Shown one piece after another: positions 16,853 to 25,153 of a DNA stretch of 64,000 nucleotides; positions within the stretch are counted from its first letter, which is position 1; each line of letters begins with the position of its first letter. The DNA comes from Rhodovulum sp. ES.010 (GTDB lineage Bacteria > Pseudomonadota > Alphaproteobacteria > Rhodobacterales > Rhodobacteraceae): contig NZ_FSRS01000001.1 in the NCBI RefSeq assembly GCF_900142935.1, forward strand, positions 2,428,001 through 2,492,000. The letters run 5' to 3'. A program made the position numbers and the translations under genes. The notes beneath the pieces are model-generated. The model was not told where the DNA came from and did no database searches. It worked only from the letters and a program-made list of their open reading frames with translations.

Positions 16853-17152
16853 ATGAAACGGTTCGCTCTCCTCGCCTCGATCCTGGTCCTCGCCGCGCCC
16901 GCGCCGGCCGAGCGCGATCACGACCGCGCGCGCCGCGCCCTTGAACGGGGCGAGATCCGGCCCCTGCACAGAATCCTGCCCGAGGTGGAAGACCGTTTCG
17001 ACGCGCGGCTTCTGGAGGTCGAGCTGGAACGCGAGGAGGGCCGCCTGGTCTACGAGATGGAACTGATCACGCGGGACGGACGACTTCTGGAGGTGCTCGT
17101 CGACGCCGCCTCGGGCCAGGTGCTGGAGCACGAGATCGAGGACGACGACTGA
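16853..17152 (+). CDS. Secreted PepSY-domain protein leading the two-component operon
   Basis: This 99-residue protein has a signal peptide (MKRFALLASILVLAAPAPA) and a single short PepSY domain (EIRPLHRILPEVEDRF...LLEVELEREEGRLVYEMELI...GRLLEVLVDAASGQVLE). The C-terminus is acidic (HEIEDDD). ATG 16853 is chosen because it places the signal peptide at the N-terminus; the frame extends 14 codons further upstream into the operator array. The stop overlaps the regulator ATG by one base. Periplasmic PepSY proteins in such operons are thought to tune the sensor kinase. Confidence 0.85.
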   Translation: MKRFALLASILVLAAPAPAERDHDRARRALERGEIRPLHRILPEVEDRFDARLLEVELEREEGRLVYEMELITRDGRLLEVLVDAASGQVLEHEIEDDD

Positions 17153-17823
17153 TGCGCGTGCTCGCCGTCGAGGACGACCCGCGGATCGCGGCCGACCTGT
17201 CGGCCGCGCTGGAAGCCGCGGGGTTCCGCGTGGAAACCTGCGCCGATGGCGAGGAGGCGTGGTTCCTGGGCGATACCGAGGCGTACGGGCTGGTGGTTCT
17301 GGATCTCGGCCTGCCGGGGCTCGACGGGCTGACGGTCCTGAAACGCTGGCGCGCGAACGGGCGCGAGATGCCGGTTCTGGTGCTGACCGCGCGCGGCACC
17401 TGGACGGAACGCGTCGAGGGCATCGACGCCGGCGCCGACGACTACCTGCCCAAACCGTTCCGGATGGAGGAGCTGGTGGCCCGCGCCCGCGCGCTGGTGC
17501 GCCGCTCGGCGGGGCGCGGCAGCGCGCTGCAGGAGGCGGGCGCGCTCGCGCTCGACACGACCCGCATGGCGGTCAGCTTGCGCGGCGTGCCGGTGCAGAC
17601 CACGGCGCTGGAGTATCGCCTGCTCGCCTACCTGATGCTCAACCGCGACCGCGTGGTGCCGCCCACGGAACTGCTGGAACACCTCTACGGCGACGACGAT
17701 GCGCGCGAGGCCAACGCGCTGGAGGCGCTGGTGGCGCGGCTGCGGCGCAAGCTGGGCGCGGGCGTGATCGGCACGCGCCGCGGCTTCGGCTATTTCCTCG
17801 AAGCCGGGGCGCCCGCGCCGTGA
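17152..17823 (+). CDS. OmpR-family response regulator
   Basis: This 223-residue transcription factor has a receiver domain with Asp8/Asp9, phosphoacceptor Asp51 (VVLDLGLPGLDG), Thr79 and Lys101 (LPKPF), then a winged-helix DNA-binding domain from about residue 125 (LEYRLLAYLMLNRDRVVPPTELLEHLYGDD, ending LRRKLG...IGTRRGFGYFLE). It resembles the QseB/PmrA/FeuP group. It is co-transcribed with PepSY upstream (one-base overlap) and with the kinase downstream (GTGA overlap). It is the likely ligand of the arrays at 16790-16828 and 19164-19202. Confidence 0.93.
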   Translation: MRVLAVEDDPRIAADLSAALEAAGFRVETCADGEEAWFLGDTEAYGLVVLDLGLPGLDGLTVLKRWRANGREMPVLVLTARGTWTERVEGIDAGADDYLPKPFRMEELVARARALVRRSAGRGSALQEAGALALDTTRMAVSLRGVPVQTTALEYRLLAYLMLNRDRVVPPTELLEHLYGDDDAREANALEALVARLRRKLGAGVIGTRRGFGYFLEAGAPAP

Positions 17824-19178
17824 GGCGGCTGTCGCTGCGGCTGCGGCTGGCGCTGGCCGGGGCGGTCGCGGTGACGCTCGCGATCCTCTTGTCCTCGCTG
17901 GGGCTCGCCGCGCTCTTCGGCGCGCATGTCGAACGCCGCGCGCTGGCCGAACTCTCGGTGCAGCTCGACCAGGTGCTGGCCGGGGTCGAGCGCGCCCCCG
18001 ACGGCACGCTGGAACTGACGACCGCCCCCGCCGATCCGCGCTTCCGGCAGGTCTATGGCGGGCTCTACTGGCAGATCGAGGCGGGCGGGCAGGTGCTGCG
18101 CGCGCGCGCGCTCTGGGATTACGAAATCCCGCTGCCCGCCGACACGCTGGGCGACGGGGCCGAGCATGTGCACGACCTGCCGGGCCCGGCGGGCCAGCCG
18201 CTGCTGGCGATCGAGCGCAGCGTGACCCTGCCCGACCGGCTGGGCGGCGACGCGATGCGCGCGGCCGTGGCGATGGACCGGACGGACCTCGCCGCCGCGC
18301 GCGCCGGGTTCCTGCGCGACCTCATCCCCTATTCGGCGCTGCTCGCGGCGGCGCTGATCCTCGCGGGCTGGGCGCAGATCGCCGTGGGTCTCCGCCCGCT
18401 CGGCGCGATCCGCGCCCGCGTGGCCGATATCCGCACCGGCCGGGCGCGTCGCGTGGGGGGCGATGTCCCCGCCGAGGTGCAGCCGCTCGCCGCCGAGGTC
18501 GACGGCCTGCTGGCCGCCCGCGAACAGGAGGTCGCGCGCGCCCGCACCCGGGCGGGCGACCTCGCGCACGGGCTCAAGACGCCGCTCCAGGCGCTGATGG
18601 GCGAGGCCGGGCGGCTCCGGGCCGAGGGGCGCGGTGCCGCGGCCGACGCGGTCGAGGAGATCGCCGGCGCGATGCGCGCCCATGTCGACCGCGAGCTTGC
18701 GCGCACCCGCGTCGCCATGCGGGGGCGCCAGGGCCGCGCCGACCTTGCCGATGTCGTCGCGGGGCTCGTGCGGGTCATGCGCCGCACCGGGGAAGGGGCG
18801 CGGTGCGACTGGCGCGTGGACCTGCCCGAAGGTCTCGCGGTCGCCGCCGATCCCGGCGACCTCTCCGAGGCGCTGGGGGCGCTGATCGAAAACGCCGCGC
18901 GCCATGCCCGCACGCGGGTCGAGATCGGCGCGCAGCCCCGCGGGGGCCGGGTCCAGATCGTCCTCCGCGACGACGGCCCCGGCATCCCGCCCGACCGGAT
19001 CGACGCGCTGATGGCGCGCGGCGCGCGGGCCGACACCCGCGGCTCGGGCCTCGGCCTCGCCATCGCGCGCGACATCGCCGAGGCGCTGGACGGCACGCTT
19101 TCGCTGCGCCCGGCCTCGCCCGGGCTCGAGGCGCGCCTGTCCCTGCCCGCAGCCGACAGCGTCCTGACAGATCGCTGA
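17820..19178 (+). CDS. Sensor histidine kinase of the PepSY two-component system
   Basis: This 452-residue membrane kinase starts at a GTG that overlaps the regulator stop. Helix 1 covers about residues 8-32, a periplasmic sensor of roughly 130 residues follows, and helix 2 is at about 168-190. A HAMP-like linker is followed by the phosphoacceptor His250 in DLAHGLKTPLQALMGE, the N-box ENAARHA, the G1 box DDGPGIP and the G2 box GSGLGLAIARDI. The F-box is weak, as in QseC/PhoQ-type kinases. The last codons and stop lie inside the second operator array. Confidence 0.92.
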   Translation: MRRLSLRLRLALAGAVAVTLAILLSSLGLAALFGAHVERRALAELSVQLDQVLAGVERAPDGTLELTTAPADPRFRQVYGGLYWQIEAGGQVLRARALWDYEIPLPADTLGDGAEHVHDLPGPAGQPLLAIERSVTLPDRLGGDAMRAAVAMDRTDLAAARAGFLRDLIPYSALLAAALILAGWAQIAVGLRPLGAIRARVADIRTGRARRVGGDVPAEVQPLAAEVDGLLAAREQEVARARTRAGDLAHGLKTPLQALMGEAGRLRAEGRGAAADAVEEIAGAMRAHVDRELARTRVAMRGRQGRADLADVVAGLVRVMRRTGEGARCDWRVDLPEGLAVAADPGDLSEALGALIENAARHARTRVEIGAQPRGGRVQIVLRDDGPGIPPDRIDALMARGARADTRGSGLGLAIARDIAEALDGTLSLRPASPGLEARLSLPAADSVLTDR

Positions 19179-19202
19179 CACCCCGGGTCAGCCCGGTGTC
19201 AG
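19164..19202. promoter_or_regulatory. Second four-half-site operator array, same spacing as at 16790-16828
   Basis: CTGAC begins at 19164 and 19175, and GTCAG at 19187 and 19198, reproducing exactly the 11-12-11 spacing of the array before the operon. It covers the last codons and the stop of the kinase gene. The inner arms also form a hairpin (GCTGACACC with GGTGTCAGC, 19174-19203) that could help end the transcript. The 272-base stretch after it (19179-19450) holds no convincing protein gene; an unannotated small RNA is possible. Confidence 0.6.
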
Positions 19203-19450
19203 CCACCCCGTGCGATGACCGCCGCGGTTGAGGCGTAGGACGCGCGCGACAGCGCGGAGCGGTTTCGGCGAGGACCTTGCCAATGGCGGTTGATCGGCGT
19301 TGATCGCGAAGGCCGGCCAAAGTGGGGACGCGCGCAGACATCGGGTTCTGTTGCGAACCGCCTGCCTTCCACACCGCAAGCGTCCGGTGGGACGCATCCT
19401 CGTTCCCGACAGGGCCTGCGTTTGGCGCATGGCCCCGTCCGACCGCACGA

Positions 19451-19942
19451 TCATCCGTCCGGTTGCGGCATAACGCTGAGCGCCTGGCCGTTGCTCCAGA
19501 CCACCGCCTCGTAGCAGACTTGGGCGCCGGCCCCGCCGCACCACCCGCCATCCCGCGCGATGAGCAGGATCGGGCGGCCGTCCCACTCGACCATCCGCCA
19601 GCCTTCCGCCTGGAAGGAGCGCACGGCATCCTCGACAACGGCATGCAGCATGCAGCCCCCCGAACCGCAATAGGCCGACATCATCGACGAACAGGAAAAA
19701 GCGCTTTCGTCCACGATACGGTCAATCGGCTCCTGACCGTCGAGATTCATCTCGCGAACAGCGGCGCCGGCGTCGAAGCGGCCGTTCTCGTAGCTCTCGC
19801 AAAAGGCGCGGGCCTCGCCGAGGATCGCGGCGACCGGGTCGGCCTGCTGTGCGGACGCACCCGCCGCGGCCAAGGACAGGCCTATGCAGGCAAGCAGCCC
19901 GCCGGCCGTAGCGGTGACGGGGCCAAGTTGTCTGGGGGTCAT
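19451..19942 (-). CDS. Hypothetical secreted cysteine-containing protein
   Basis: I do not recognise this 163-residue protein. It has a convincing signal peptide (about residues 10-32, ending ASAQ), and the mature part contains seven cysteines, including FSCSSMMSAYCGSGGCML and WCGGAGAQVC. That suggests disulfide bonds in the periplasm. The C-terminal half (GWRMVEWDGRPILLIARDGG) looks globular. It stands alone on the minus strand, upstream of a small stress-type membrane protein gene, and its 3' end faces the two-component operon. Confidence 0.7.
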   Translation of the reverse strand: MTPRQLGPVTATAGGLLACIGLSLAAAGASAQQADPVAAILGEARAFCESYENGRFDAGAAVREMNLDGQEPIDRIVDESAFSCSSMMSAYCGSGGCMLHAVVEDAVRSFQAEGWRMVEWDGRPILLIARDGGWCGGAGAQVCYEAVVWSNGQALSVMPQPDG

Positions 19943-20078
19943 GCGGGTCCTCCGGTTCGGGCGGCGCGGCGTCCTGCCGCCTCCGCAGTATTCGCCGTGT
20001 CAGTCGATGCCGACGCCGATAACCATGCGACGGGCTGCGCGCCGCCCCGCACTGCGCGTTTCGGATCGGCGTCCGGGC

Positions 20079-20435
20079 TCAATTCGCGGCCTTGCGGATC
20101 AGCCGGACGATCACGATCAGCAGGACGGCGCCAATCACTGCACCGACGAAGCTGCCGACCCAACCGCCGAGCGGGATGCCGAGCGCCGGCAGGACCCGCC
20201 CGGCGAGGAGCGCCCCGCCGATGCCGATCAGCACGTCGCCCCAGAAGCCCGAGCCGCTGCCCTTGACGATCAGGCTGGTCAGCCAGCCCACGAGGGCACC
20301 GATCAGGATCAGGACAACGATCCCGATCAGTCCGCCGATCACCGCGCCCATGGCGTTCGGCCCCGGCCCCTGGACCTGGGCGAGGGCGGGCGGTGCAACC
20401 ACCATCGCAGCGGCAAGTATCTGCGTTTTCATCAT
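20079..20435 (-). CDS. GlsB/YeaQ/YmgE-family stress-response membrane protein with extra leader
   Basis: This is a 118-residue, glycine-rich membrane protein. Its core (GALVGWLTSLIVKGSGSGFWGDVLIGIGGALLAGRVL) carries the transglycosylase-associated/GlsB family signature, a short three-helix protein linked to envelope stress. Unlike the usual 80-85 residue members, it begins with a signal-like segment ending PPALAQ and a short GPGPN linker. Two adjacent ATGs (20435, 20432) are possible starts. It precedes the L,D-transpeptidase gene divided from it by the strand-wise gap at 20436-20474. Confidence 0.82.
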   Translation of the reverse strand: MMKTQILAAAMVVAPPALAQVQGPGPNAMGAVIGGLIGIVVLILIGALVGWLTSLIVKGSGSGFWGDVLIGIGGALLAGRVLPALGIPLGGWVGSFVGAVIGAVLLIVIVRLIRKAAN

Positions 20436-20474
20436 TCTTCTCTCTCCGATCGCGTTCCGGCTGGCGGACGGTTC

Positions 20475-21455
20475 TCACGACATGATGACGAAGTCGCGGC
20501 CCGAGCGGCGGTCCGGGTGGAGCGGCAGGTCTGTGAAGACGAAGAGCATGCCCGGATGGACGTGGCGCTTGAGGTCGCGGGCGAACTCCGGCTCGGTGCG
20601 CACCCGGCGCAGGTCGTGCATCGCCTCTGCCCCCGCGCCGTCATAGCTCAGCGCCGCCCAGTGCATGCCCCGCGCGCCGTCATGGGCGCCGGTCAGCACG
20701 TAGACATGGGCCCCCAGCGGGTCGCCGTCCCAGAGCAGCCGCCCCTCGGCCACCGCGCGGTCGTTCTCGATCACCACGAGCTTCGCGTCGTAGGAGGAGG
20801 CGATCAGCGAGGTGATCGGATGGGCGTCGTCCAGCGCCCAGTCCGACGGGTGCTTGCGGTCCTCCAGCGTGGCCAGCACCTCCTCGAACTCGGCTTCCGC
20901 GTAGCCCGAGAGCACCAGCCCCGGATGCACCACCTCGGCCGGCGCGCTGTGGCTGTCGGCGATGATCACCGGCGTGCCCAGATGCGTGACCTCGAACAGC
21001 AGCGCCGAGAATCTCAGCGGCAGCCGCACGCAGCCGTGCGACGCCGGGTAGCCCGGCAGGTTGCCCGCGTGCAGCGCGATCCCGTCCCAGGTCAGCCGGT
21101 TGGTGTTGGGCATCGGCGCGTTGTTGTAGGTCGAGGAGCGGTGGTCGCGATCCTTCTGCAGCACCACGAAGACGCCGGTGGGCGTCTCGTGCCCCGGCTT
21201 GCCGGTGGAGCAGGTCGAGACCGCGATCCGCACGCCGCCCCGGTAGACATGCACCCGCTGCTCGTCGAGCGACACGATCACCGCCACGGGCCCGCGGGGC
21301 TGGCGCTCGGGATGCCAGGTGAACTCGCCGGGCTGCAATTCGTGGAGTTCCTTGAAGACATGCTGGCCCAGCGCGCCCGAGGCCGCCAGCAGCACGCCCC
21401 CCGCGCCCGCGAGAAACGCCCGGCGCCCCGGCCGGAACCCGAGATCCTGCGTCAT
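20475..21455 (-). CDS. L,D-transpeptidase (YkuD domain), exported
   Basis: This 326-residue periplasmic enzyme has a YkuD catalytic domain, which cross-links peptidoglycan or attaches proteins to it through an active-site cysteine. A Tat-like signal (GRRAFLAGAGGVLLAASGALG) precedes the catalytic domain, where VIVSLDEQRVHVYRGG, TPTGVF and the motif HAGNLPGYPASHGCVRLP mark the His/Cys site. The C-terminal 140 residues are outside YkuD and not recognised. The start at 21455 (MTQDLGFRPGRR) puts the twin arginines at the N-terminus; the frame extends 18 codons upstream without signal character. Confidence 0.88.
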   Translation of the reverse strand: MTQDLGFRPGRRAFLAGAGGVLLAASGALGQHVFKELHELQPGEFTWHPERQPRGPVAVIVSLDEQRVHVYRGGVRIAVSTCSTGKPGHETPTGVFVVLQKDRDHRSSTYNNAPMPNTNRLTWDGIALHAGNLPGYPASHGCVRLPLRFSALLFEVTHLGTPVIIADSHSAPAEVVHPGLVLSGYAEAEFEEVLATLEDRKHPSDWALDDAHPITSLIASSYDAKLVVIENDRAVAEGRLLWDGDPLGAHVYVLTGAHDGARGMHWAALSYDGAGAEAMHDLRRVRTEPEFARDLKRHVHPGMLFVFTDLPLHPDRRSGRDFVIMS

Positions 21456-21516
21456 GTCCTGTCCTGTCCCCCCTGCTTCGATTGCCACCCCACCGAAGGG
21501 CGGCACCACCGTCCCC

Positions 21517-21813
21517 TCACTCGGAGGCGGCGGCCCGCATCTCGTCCATGAAGGTAGCGCAATCGGTGGGGCCCTCGGCCATCTCGGTCCCTTCCGGCAT
21601 CTCGCCGCCCAGCGTCGCGGGCACCCGCGCCAGCACCCGGTCGACCTGCTCTGCGGTCATCAGCCCTTCGTCCTGCGCGGCCTGCACGACCGCGCACACG
21701 CCCGTCATCAGGCCGGTGCTGGCGCCGACGCCCATCCCCGCGCCGAGCATCAGGAAGCCGCTGACGCCCCCCAACAGCAGGCCGATAACCAGCCCGATCA
21801 AGACTTTACCCAT
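21517..21813 (-). CDS. Small hypothetical membrane-anchored protein
   Basis: This 98-residue protein of unknown function begins with a glycine-rich hydrophobic segment (VLIGLVIGLLLGGVSGFLMLG, residues 4-24), followed by a shorter hydrophobic stretch and a charged C-terminal half with two cysteines. It lies just upstream of the L,D-transpeptidase gene on the same strand (61-base gap), in a run of small envelope protein genes. No motif identifies a role. Confidence 0.65.
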   Translation of the reverse strand: MGKVLIGLVIGLLLGGVSGFLMLGAGMGVGASTGLMTGVCAVVQAAQDEGLMTAEQVDRVLARVPATLGGEMPEGTEMAEGPTDCATFMDEMRAAASE

Positions 21814-21930
21814 CTTACGTCCTTTCGTTATGCATCAAGACCATCGACGTTCCGACCTGCGCTGCAGCATGCCGCCCAAGCGTGTCGGCATCGCGGCAGT
21901 CAGGCGGGGCACCGTGGCCGTTCAGGCCCG

Positions 21931-22236
21931 TCAAAGCCCGCCTTCGCCGCCCCCGATATATTCGATGCCGGCGGTGGTTCCGTCGCGATAGGCGATGCAG
22001 CGCCATGGCGCGCGCCCGTACTCGCCGGCGCCGACCCCCACGATCACCTCTGTCCCGGCTTCGGAGAAGCTCGAGCTCTGGACGATGACGTCCCCGTTGT
22101 TGGCCGCGCGCGAGACATCGCGAAGGCAGGCCTGCTCGGCGGGAGTCGGGGTGCCGCTCGACACGCTCGCGGTGTCTTCGATGCATCCCGCAAGGCCGAA
22201 AAGCGCGACGGCGCTGAGCGCGAGTTTGAGTTTCAT
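21931..22236 (-). CDS. Small putative lipoprotein
   Basis: This is a 101-residue predicted lipoprotein: the signal sequence ends in the lipobox LAGC (Cys18), followed by IEDTASVSSGTP. The mature part contains two further cysteines (EQACLRDV and APWRCIAY) and a C-terminal region that resembles small DUF-type lipoproteins with a single beta-sheet domain. Its leader and first mature residues closely resemble those of the next lipoprotein (22316-22615), suggesting common ancestry. Function unknown. Confidence 0.75.
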   Translation of the reverse strand: MKLKLALSAVALFGLAGCIEDTASVSSGTPTPAEQACLRDVSRAANNGDVIVQSSSFSEAGTEVIVGVGAGEYGRAPWRCIAYRDGTTAGIEYIGGGEGGL

Positions 22237-22315
22237 GGGGGGCTCCTCTTGTCTGGATAGCGGTTCGGGATGCCCCGGCGCCGATCTCGAGCGCGCCGGG
22301 GCGGCAAGCCTGACC

Positions 22316-22615
22316 TCAGCAGTCCTCGGCGGGCAGCATGGTGACGTCGGAATACCGCCCGTCCGAGGTGGTGATCCGCGCGCAAGCGCCTGTCGAACGG
22401 TTGAAATACCACGTCGTCAGTCCCTGAGAGCGGACGGGTTCGTAGCCGAGATTCCTGATGCCCATCTCCGCCTGCCCGGCGCGGGCGCCCTCGAAGGAGG
22501 AAAGGTCGTATTCGCTGCCCACCATCGGGCGGCCCGGCTCGGTCGTGGCGGTTTCCTCGACACAGCCCGCGAGGGCCAGCAAAGCGGCGGCGCCGCCGAT
22601 CAGTTTGGTCTTCAT
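22316..22615 (-). CDS. Small putative lipoprotein, possible paralogue of its neighbour
   Basis: This 99-residue predicted lipoprotein has the lipobox LAGC at about Cys18, followed by VEETATTEPGRP. The mature domain contains GYEPVRSQGLTTWYFN and STGACARITTSDGRYSDV, a pattern seen in small secreted proteins with a conserved C-terminal Cys pair (here ACARI and the final AEDC). It sits 24 bases after the SH3-META gene and 79 bases before the other lipoprotein gene, all on the minus strand. Function unknown. Confidence 0.75.
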   Translation of the reverse strand: MKTKLIGGAAALLALAGCVEETATTEPGRPMVGSEYDLSSFEGARAGQAEMGIRNLGYEPVRSQGLTTWYFNRSTGACARITTSDGRYSDVTMLPAEDC

Positions 22616-22639
22616 GGGTGTTGTCGCTCCTTGGTTGGG

Positions 22640-23965
22640 TCAGCCGCCGTAAAGGACGGCATCGGGAATTTCATAGCGTTCCGCCCCCACCCGGACGCGG
22701 ATCAGGTCGCCCTCGCGGGCGGCGGAGCTGTCCGGGTAGCCGTCAGCCTGGGACGTATCGGCACTTAGGAACGTGCCGTTTTCGAAGAACAGCGCCCGCC
22801 TTTGCGCGTCCGGCCCTATCACGACCACAGTGGCCGAGCCGCCGCCGTCGCGCGCCACGCCGAATTCGCAACGCACCGTGGGCTGACCGGCTGCCTGAGC
22901 ACAGGGCAGATGCCCGATCGCGTCGAAGATATCCTGGCCCGCGCGGAGCGCGGACCCGGCGGACTCCAGGTAGTCCGCCGCCACCCAGCCGCGGGTCTGC
23001 GTTCCGTCCAGCGTCTCGACCTCGCACCAGCGGCGGGCGTCGCCCTCGCGGCAGCCGGCATTGCGCAGGACGCTGCCGGGCAGGAGTTGCGCGAGCACCG
23101 CGGCCCCGGCGCTGGCCTCGGCCCGAAGGTTGAGATGGCTGTCGACCCCGACGACGGACCAGTATTCCGCCGCCTCCCCGGGCGCCGGGCTGAAGCCGTG
23201 GGCCGCCTCCTCGGTGCCCTGCGCCGTGCCAGGCATCAGCGTCAGCGTGACACCGGCATTCGAAAGCCCGAGCCGGCCGGTCAACGGGTCGAAGGCGACC
23301 GCGATCCGGCCCTGCATCGCCGAGAGGATCCGGCTCTCCTGCGCATCCATTGCGCCGGAGCAGGCCATCCGGGTGGTGGCCACCGGGTCCTCGACCACGA
23401 GGCTGCCGTCCTCCATGCGGCCCCGCGCCTGGAACCGATTGCAACCCGTGCTGCCCGAGATCGCGCCATCCCGGGCGAAGCCGATCTCGGGCTTTCCCTC
23501 GACCGGGGCGCCGTTCACCGCGACAAGGCGCCAGGGCACGGGGTCGTCGGCCTCGGCGGCCGCCGGAGCGGGCGCGCTGCCTTCGGCCAGGAAGCGTGCC
23601 GCCGCCCACCCCTCGACGCCTTCGAACACGACACGGCACCAGCGGTCCCGCGCCGCGGCCTCGCGCTCGGCCTCGGTCGCGGCCTGCCAGTCGGCAAAGC
23701 CCAGCCCGCCCTTGCAGCCCCTATTGCGCAAGCCATCCGCACCGGGCGGGATTTCCCCGACCTTGCCGGCACGCGCATCCGGCGCCGCACGGATATTCAG
23801 AACGTCGTCCGCCGCCACCCCTGTGACACGAAAGAAATCCGGGCCGTCCGCCTCTGCCCGGCCGGGTGGGGCGGCAACGACAAGGCCGATCAGGACACCG
23901 GCGCAGCCCAGCGGCGCCAGGCGCCGCGCCGGATGGCCACCGGGCCGGTGCTGGTTTGTCTTCAT
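22640..23965 (-). CDS. Secreted protein with SH3b - META/HslJ - SH3b architecture
   Basis: This 441-residue exported protein has a signal peptide (about residues 15-38). A bacterial SH3-like domain follows (VAADDVLNIRAAPDARAGKVGEIP...GWAAARFL, about 47-130). The centre is a META/HslJ-type domain (WRLVAVNGAPVEGKPEIGF...GSTGCNRFQ...TRMACSG..., about 145-255). A second SH3-like domain comes next (SHLNLRAEASAGAAVLAQL...WVAADYL, about 285-350), and an unrecognised C-terminal domain of about 90 residues. Each SH3 has its own Cys pair. SH3b domains often bind peptidoglycan; META domains are linked to heat-shock and envelope stress. Start 23965 is chosen for the signal peptide; the frame runs open further upstream. 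Confidence 0.8.
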   Translation of the reverse strand: MKTNQHRPGGHPARRLAPLGCAGVLIGLVVAAPPGRAEADGPDFFRVTGVAADDVLNIRAAPDARAGKVGEIPPGADGLRNRGCKGGLGFADWQAATEAEREAAARDRWCRVVFEGVEGWAAARFLAEGSAPAPAAAEADDPVPWRLVAVNGAPVEGKPEIGFARDGAISGSTGCNRFQARGRMEDGSLVVEDPVATTRMACSGAMDAQESRILSAMQGRIAVAFDPLTGRLGLSNAGVTLTLMPGTAQGTEEAAHGFSPAPGEAAEYWSVVGVDSHLNLRAEASAGAAVLAQLLPGSVLRNAGCREGDARRWCEVETLDGTQTRGWVAADYLESAGSALRAGQDIFDAIGHLPCAQAAGQPTVRCEFGVARDGGGSATVVVIGPDAQRRALFFENGTFLSADTSQADGYPDSSAAREGDLIRVRVGAERYEIPDAVLYGG

Positions 23966-24119
23966 CGTTCGTCCGCCCCCCCTCTTCGTCGGCTCCTGCC
24001 GGCTTGGGCCGCAAGACGCCCGGTGCGGAACGACGCGCGTCACCCCGTCGACGCCGCTGCCGCCTTGCCCACAGATGTCGCGCGGCCCCGGACGCGACAC
24101 AATCCGATTTGCGCAGGCG

Positions 24120-25153
24120 TTATCCGAATTCCGCAGCCCCTTGAAAAAATGTCCGCGCGGTGTCTTTTGGGCCATGCCGCACCGCTCCGCGCCGGGACCG
24201 CGTCGTCGAGGGCGCTTCGCCGAACCGTGCGCGATAGGCCGCCGCGAACCGGCCAAGATGGCTGAACCCGCACGCGATTGCCGCCTCCGTCACCGTCGGT
24301 GCGCTGTCGGGCCGGCTCAGCAGACGCCGCGCCTCTTCCAGGCGGAAGGCGGTCAGCACCGCGTAAGGCCGCGTCCCGAGCACCAGACGAAAGGCGGACT
24401 CGAGTGTGCGCGTGCTGATGCCGCAGGCGTCCGCGACCTCGACCATCGTGTCGATATCGGAGAAATGCGCACGCATGTAGTCGAGCGCCGTGCCGACATG
24501 CCGGTACGCACGCCGAAGCTCGACCGTGGTGGGCAGGTGCAATACCTCGACCGCCGCGAGCACCTCGACCAGCTTCTCCGAGAGCATGCGGCTCCAGTTC
24601 AGGCAGGACGCGGCACGCGCCATCCGGGGCGAGCCCGTTCGAGTTCGGACACGAGAACACGCACGAGACCGAGCAATTCGTCCAGTTCGGGCAACTTGCC
24701 GCCGCCCAGCGCCAGCGCGATGCTGCCGAACCGGGAACATCGGATGCGGGTGTCCAGCCGGTTCGCCGCGTCTTCGAGGGTTTCGACCGGAAGAGTGATC
24801 GGGGCACCCAGGAACTGACTATCGGCTTCCGGGACCACACGGGTCTGCCGGCGGTTCGGTGAGAACAGCAGCGCCTCGCCCGGCCGTGCGGACAGGCCGG
24901 TTTCCCCGACCGCCGACACGAGGCGCCCGGAGAACGGGACGACGAGGCTGACGGCGACATGCTCGGACAGGTCGACTTCGTGTCCGGTCGACCGCACCCG
25001 GCCCACCGAGATCGGCCCCAACATCGCGCGGTCGATCCGGCAAAAGCCGTTCGCCGCCGGCAGCAGCGTGAGACTGTCGCATCCGCTGAACAGACCCGAA
25101 GGCCGATGTCCGGAGGCGCCGGTCCTGTGCGTCATCAAGGTCTCGAAGCGCAT
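24120..25153 (-). pseudogene. AraC-family transcriptional regulator broken by a -1 frameshift
   Basis: Two overlapping minus-strand frames together make one AraC-type regulator. The N-terminal part (start 25153) gives an AraC-binding-like sensor domain (PISVGRVRSTGHEVDLSEHVA...ARPGEALLFSPN) and stops at 24599. The C-terminal part, in another frame, contains the two HTH motifs (DTMVEVADACGISTRTLESAF and PTVTEAAIACGFSHLGRFAAAYRARFGE) and ends at 24120. The total, 1034 bases, is one short of a whole number of codons, so a single-base loss between about 24602 and 24740 explains the break. It could be a real inactivation or a sequencing error. The intact protein would have about 344 residues. Confidence 0.75.

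Noticed and set aside
19290-19514. Small plus-strand frame after the second operator array
   Set aside because: No ribosome site and composition like noise; it also overlaps the 3' end of the minus-strand secreted protein gene. A small RNA remains possible but unsupported.
22640-24256. Longer start for the SH3-META-SH3 protein at 24256
   Set aside because: It would bury the signal peptide and run through the 3' end of the AraC pseudogene.
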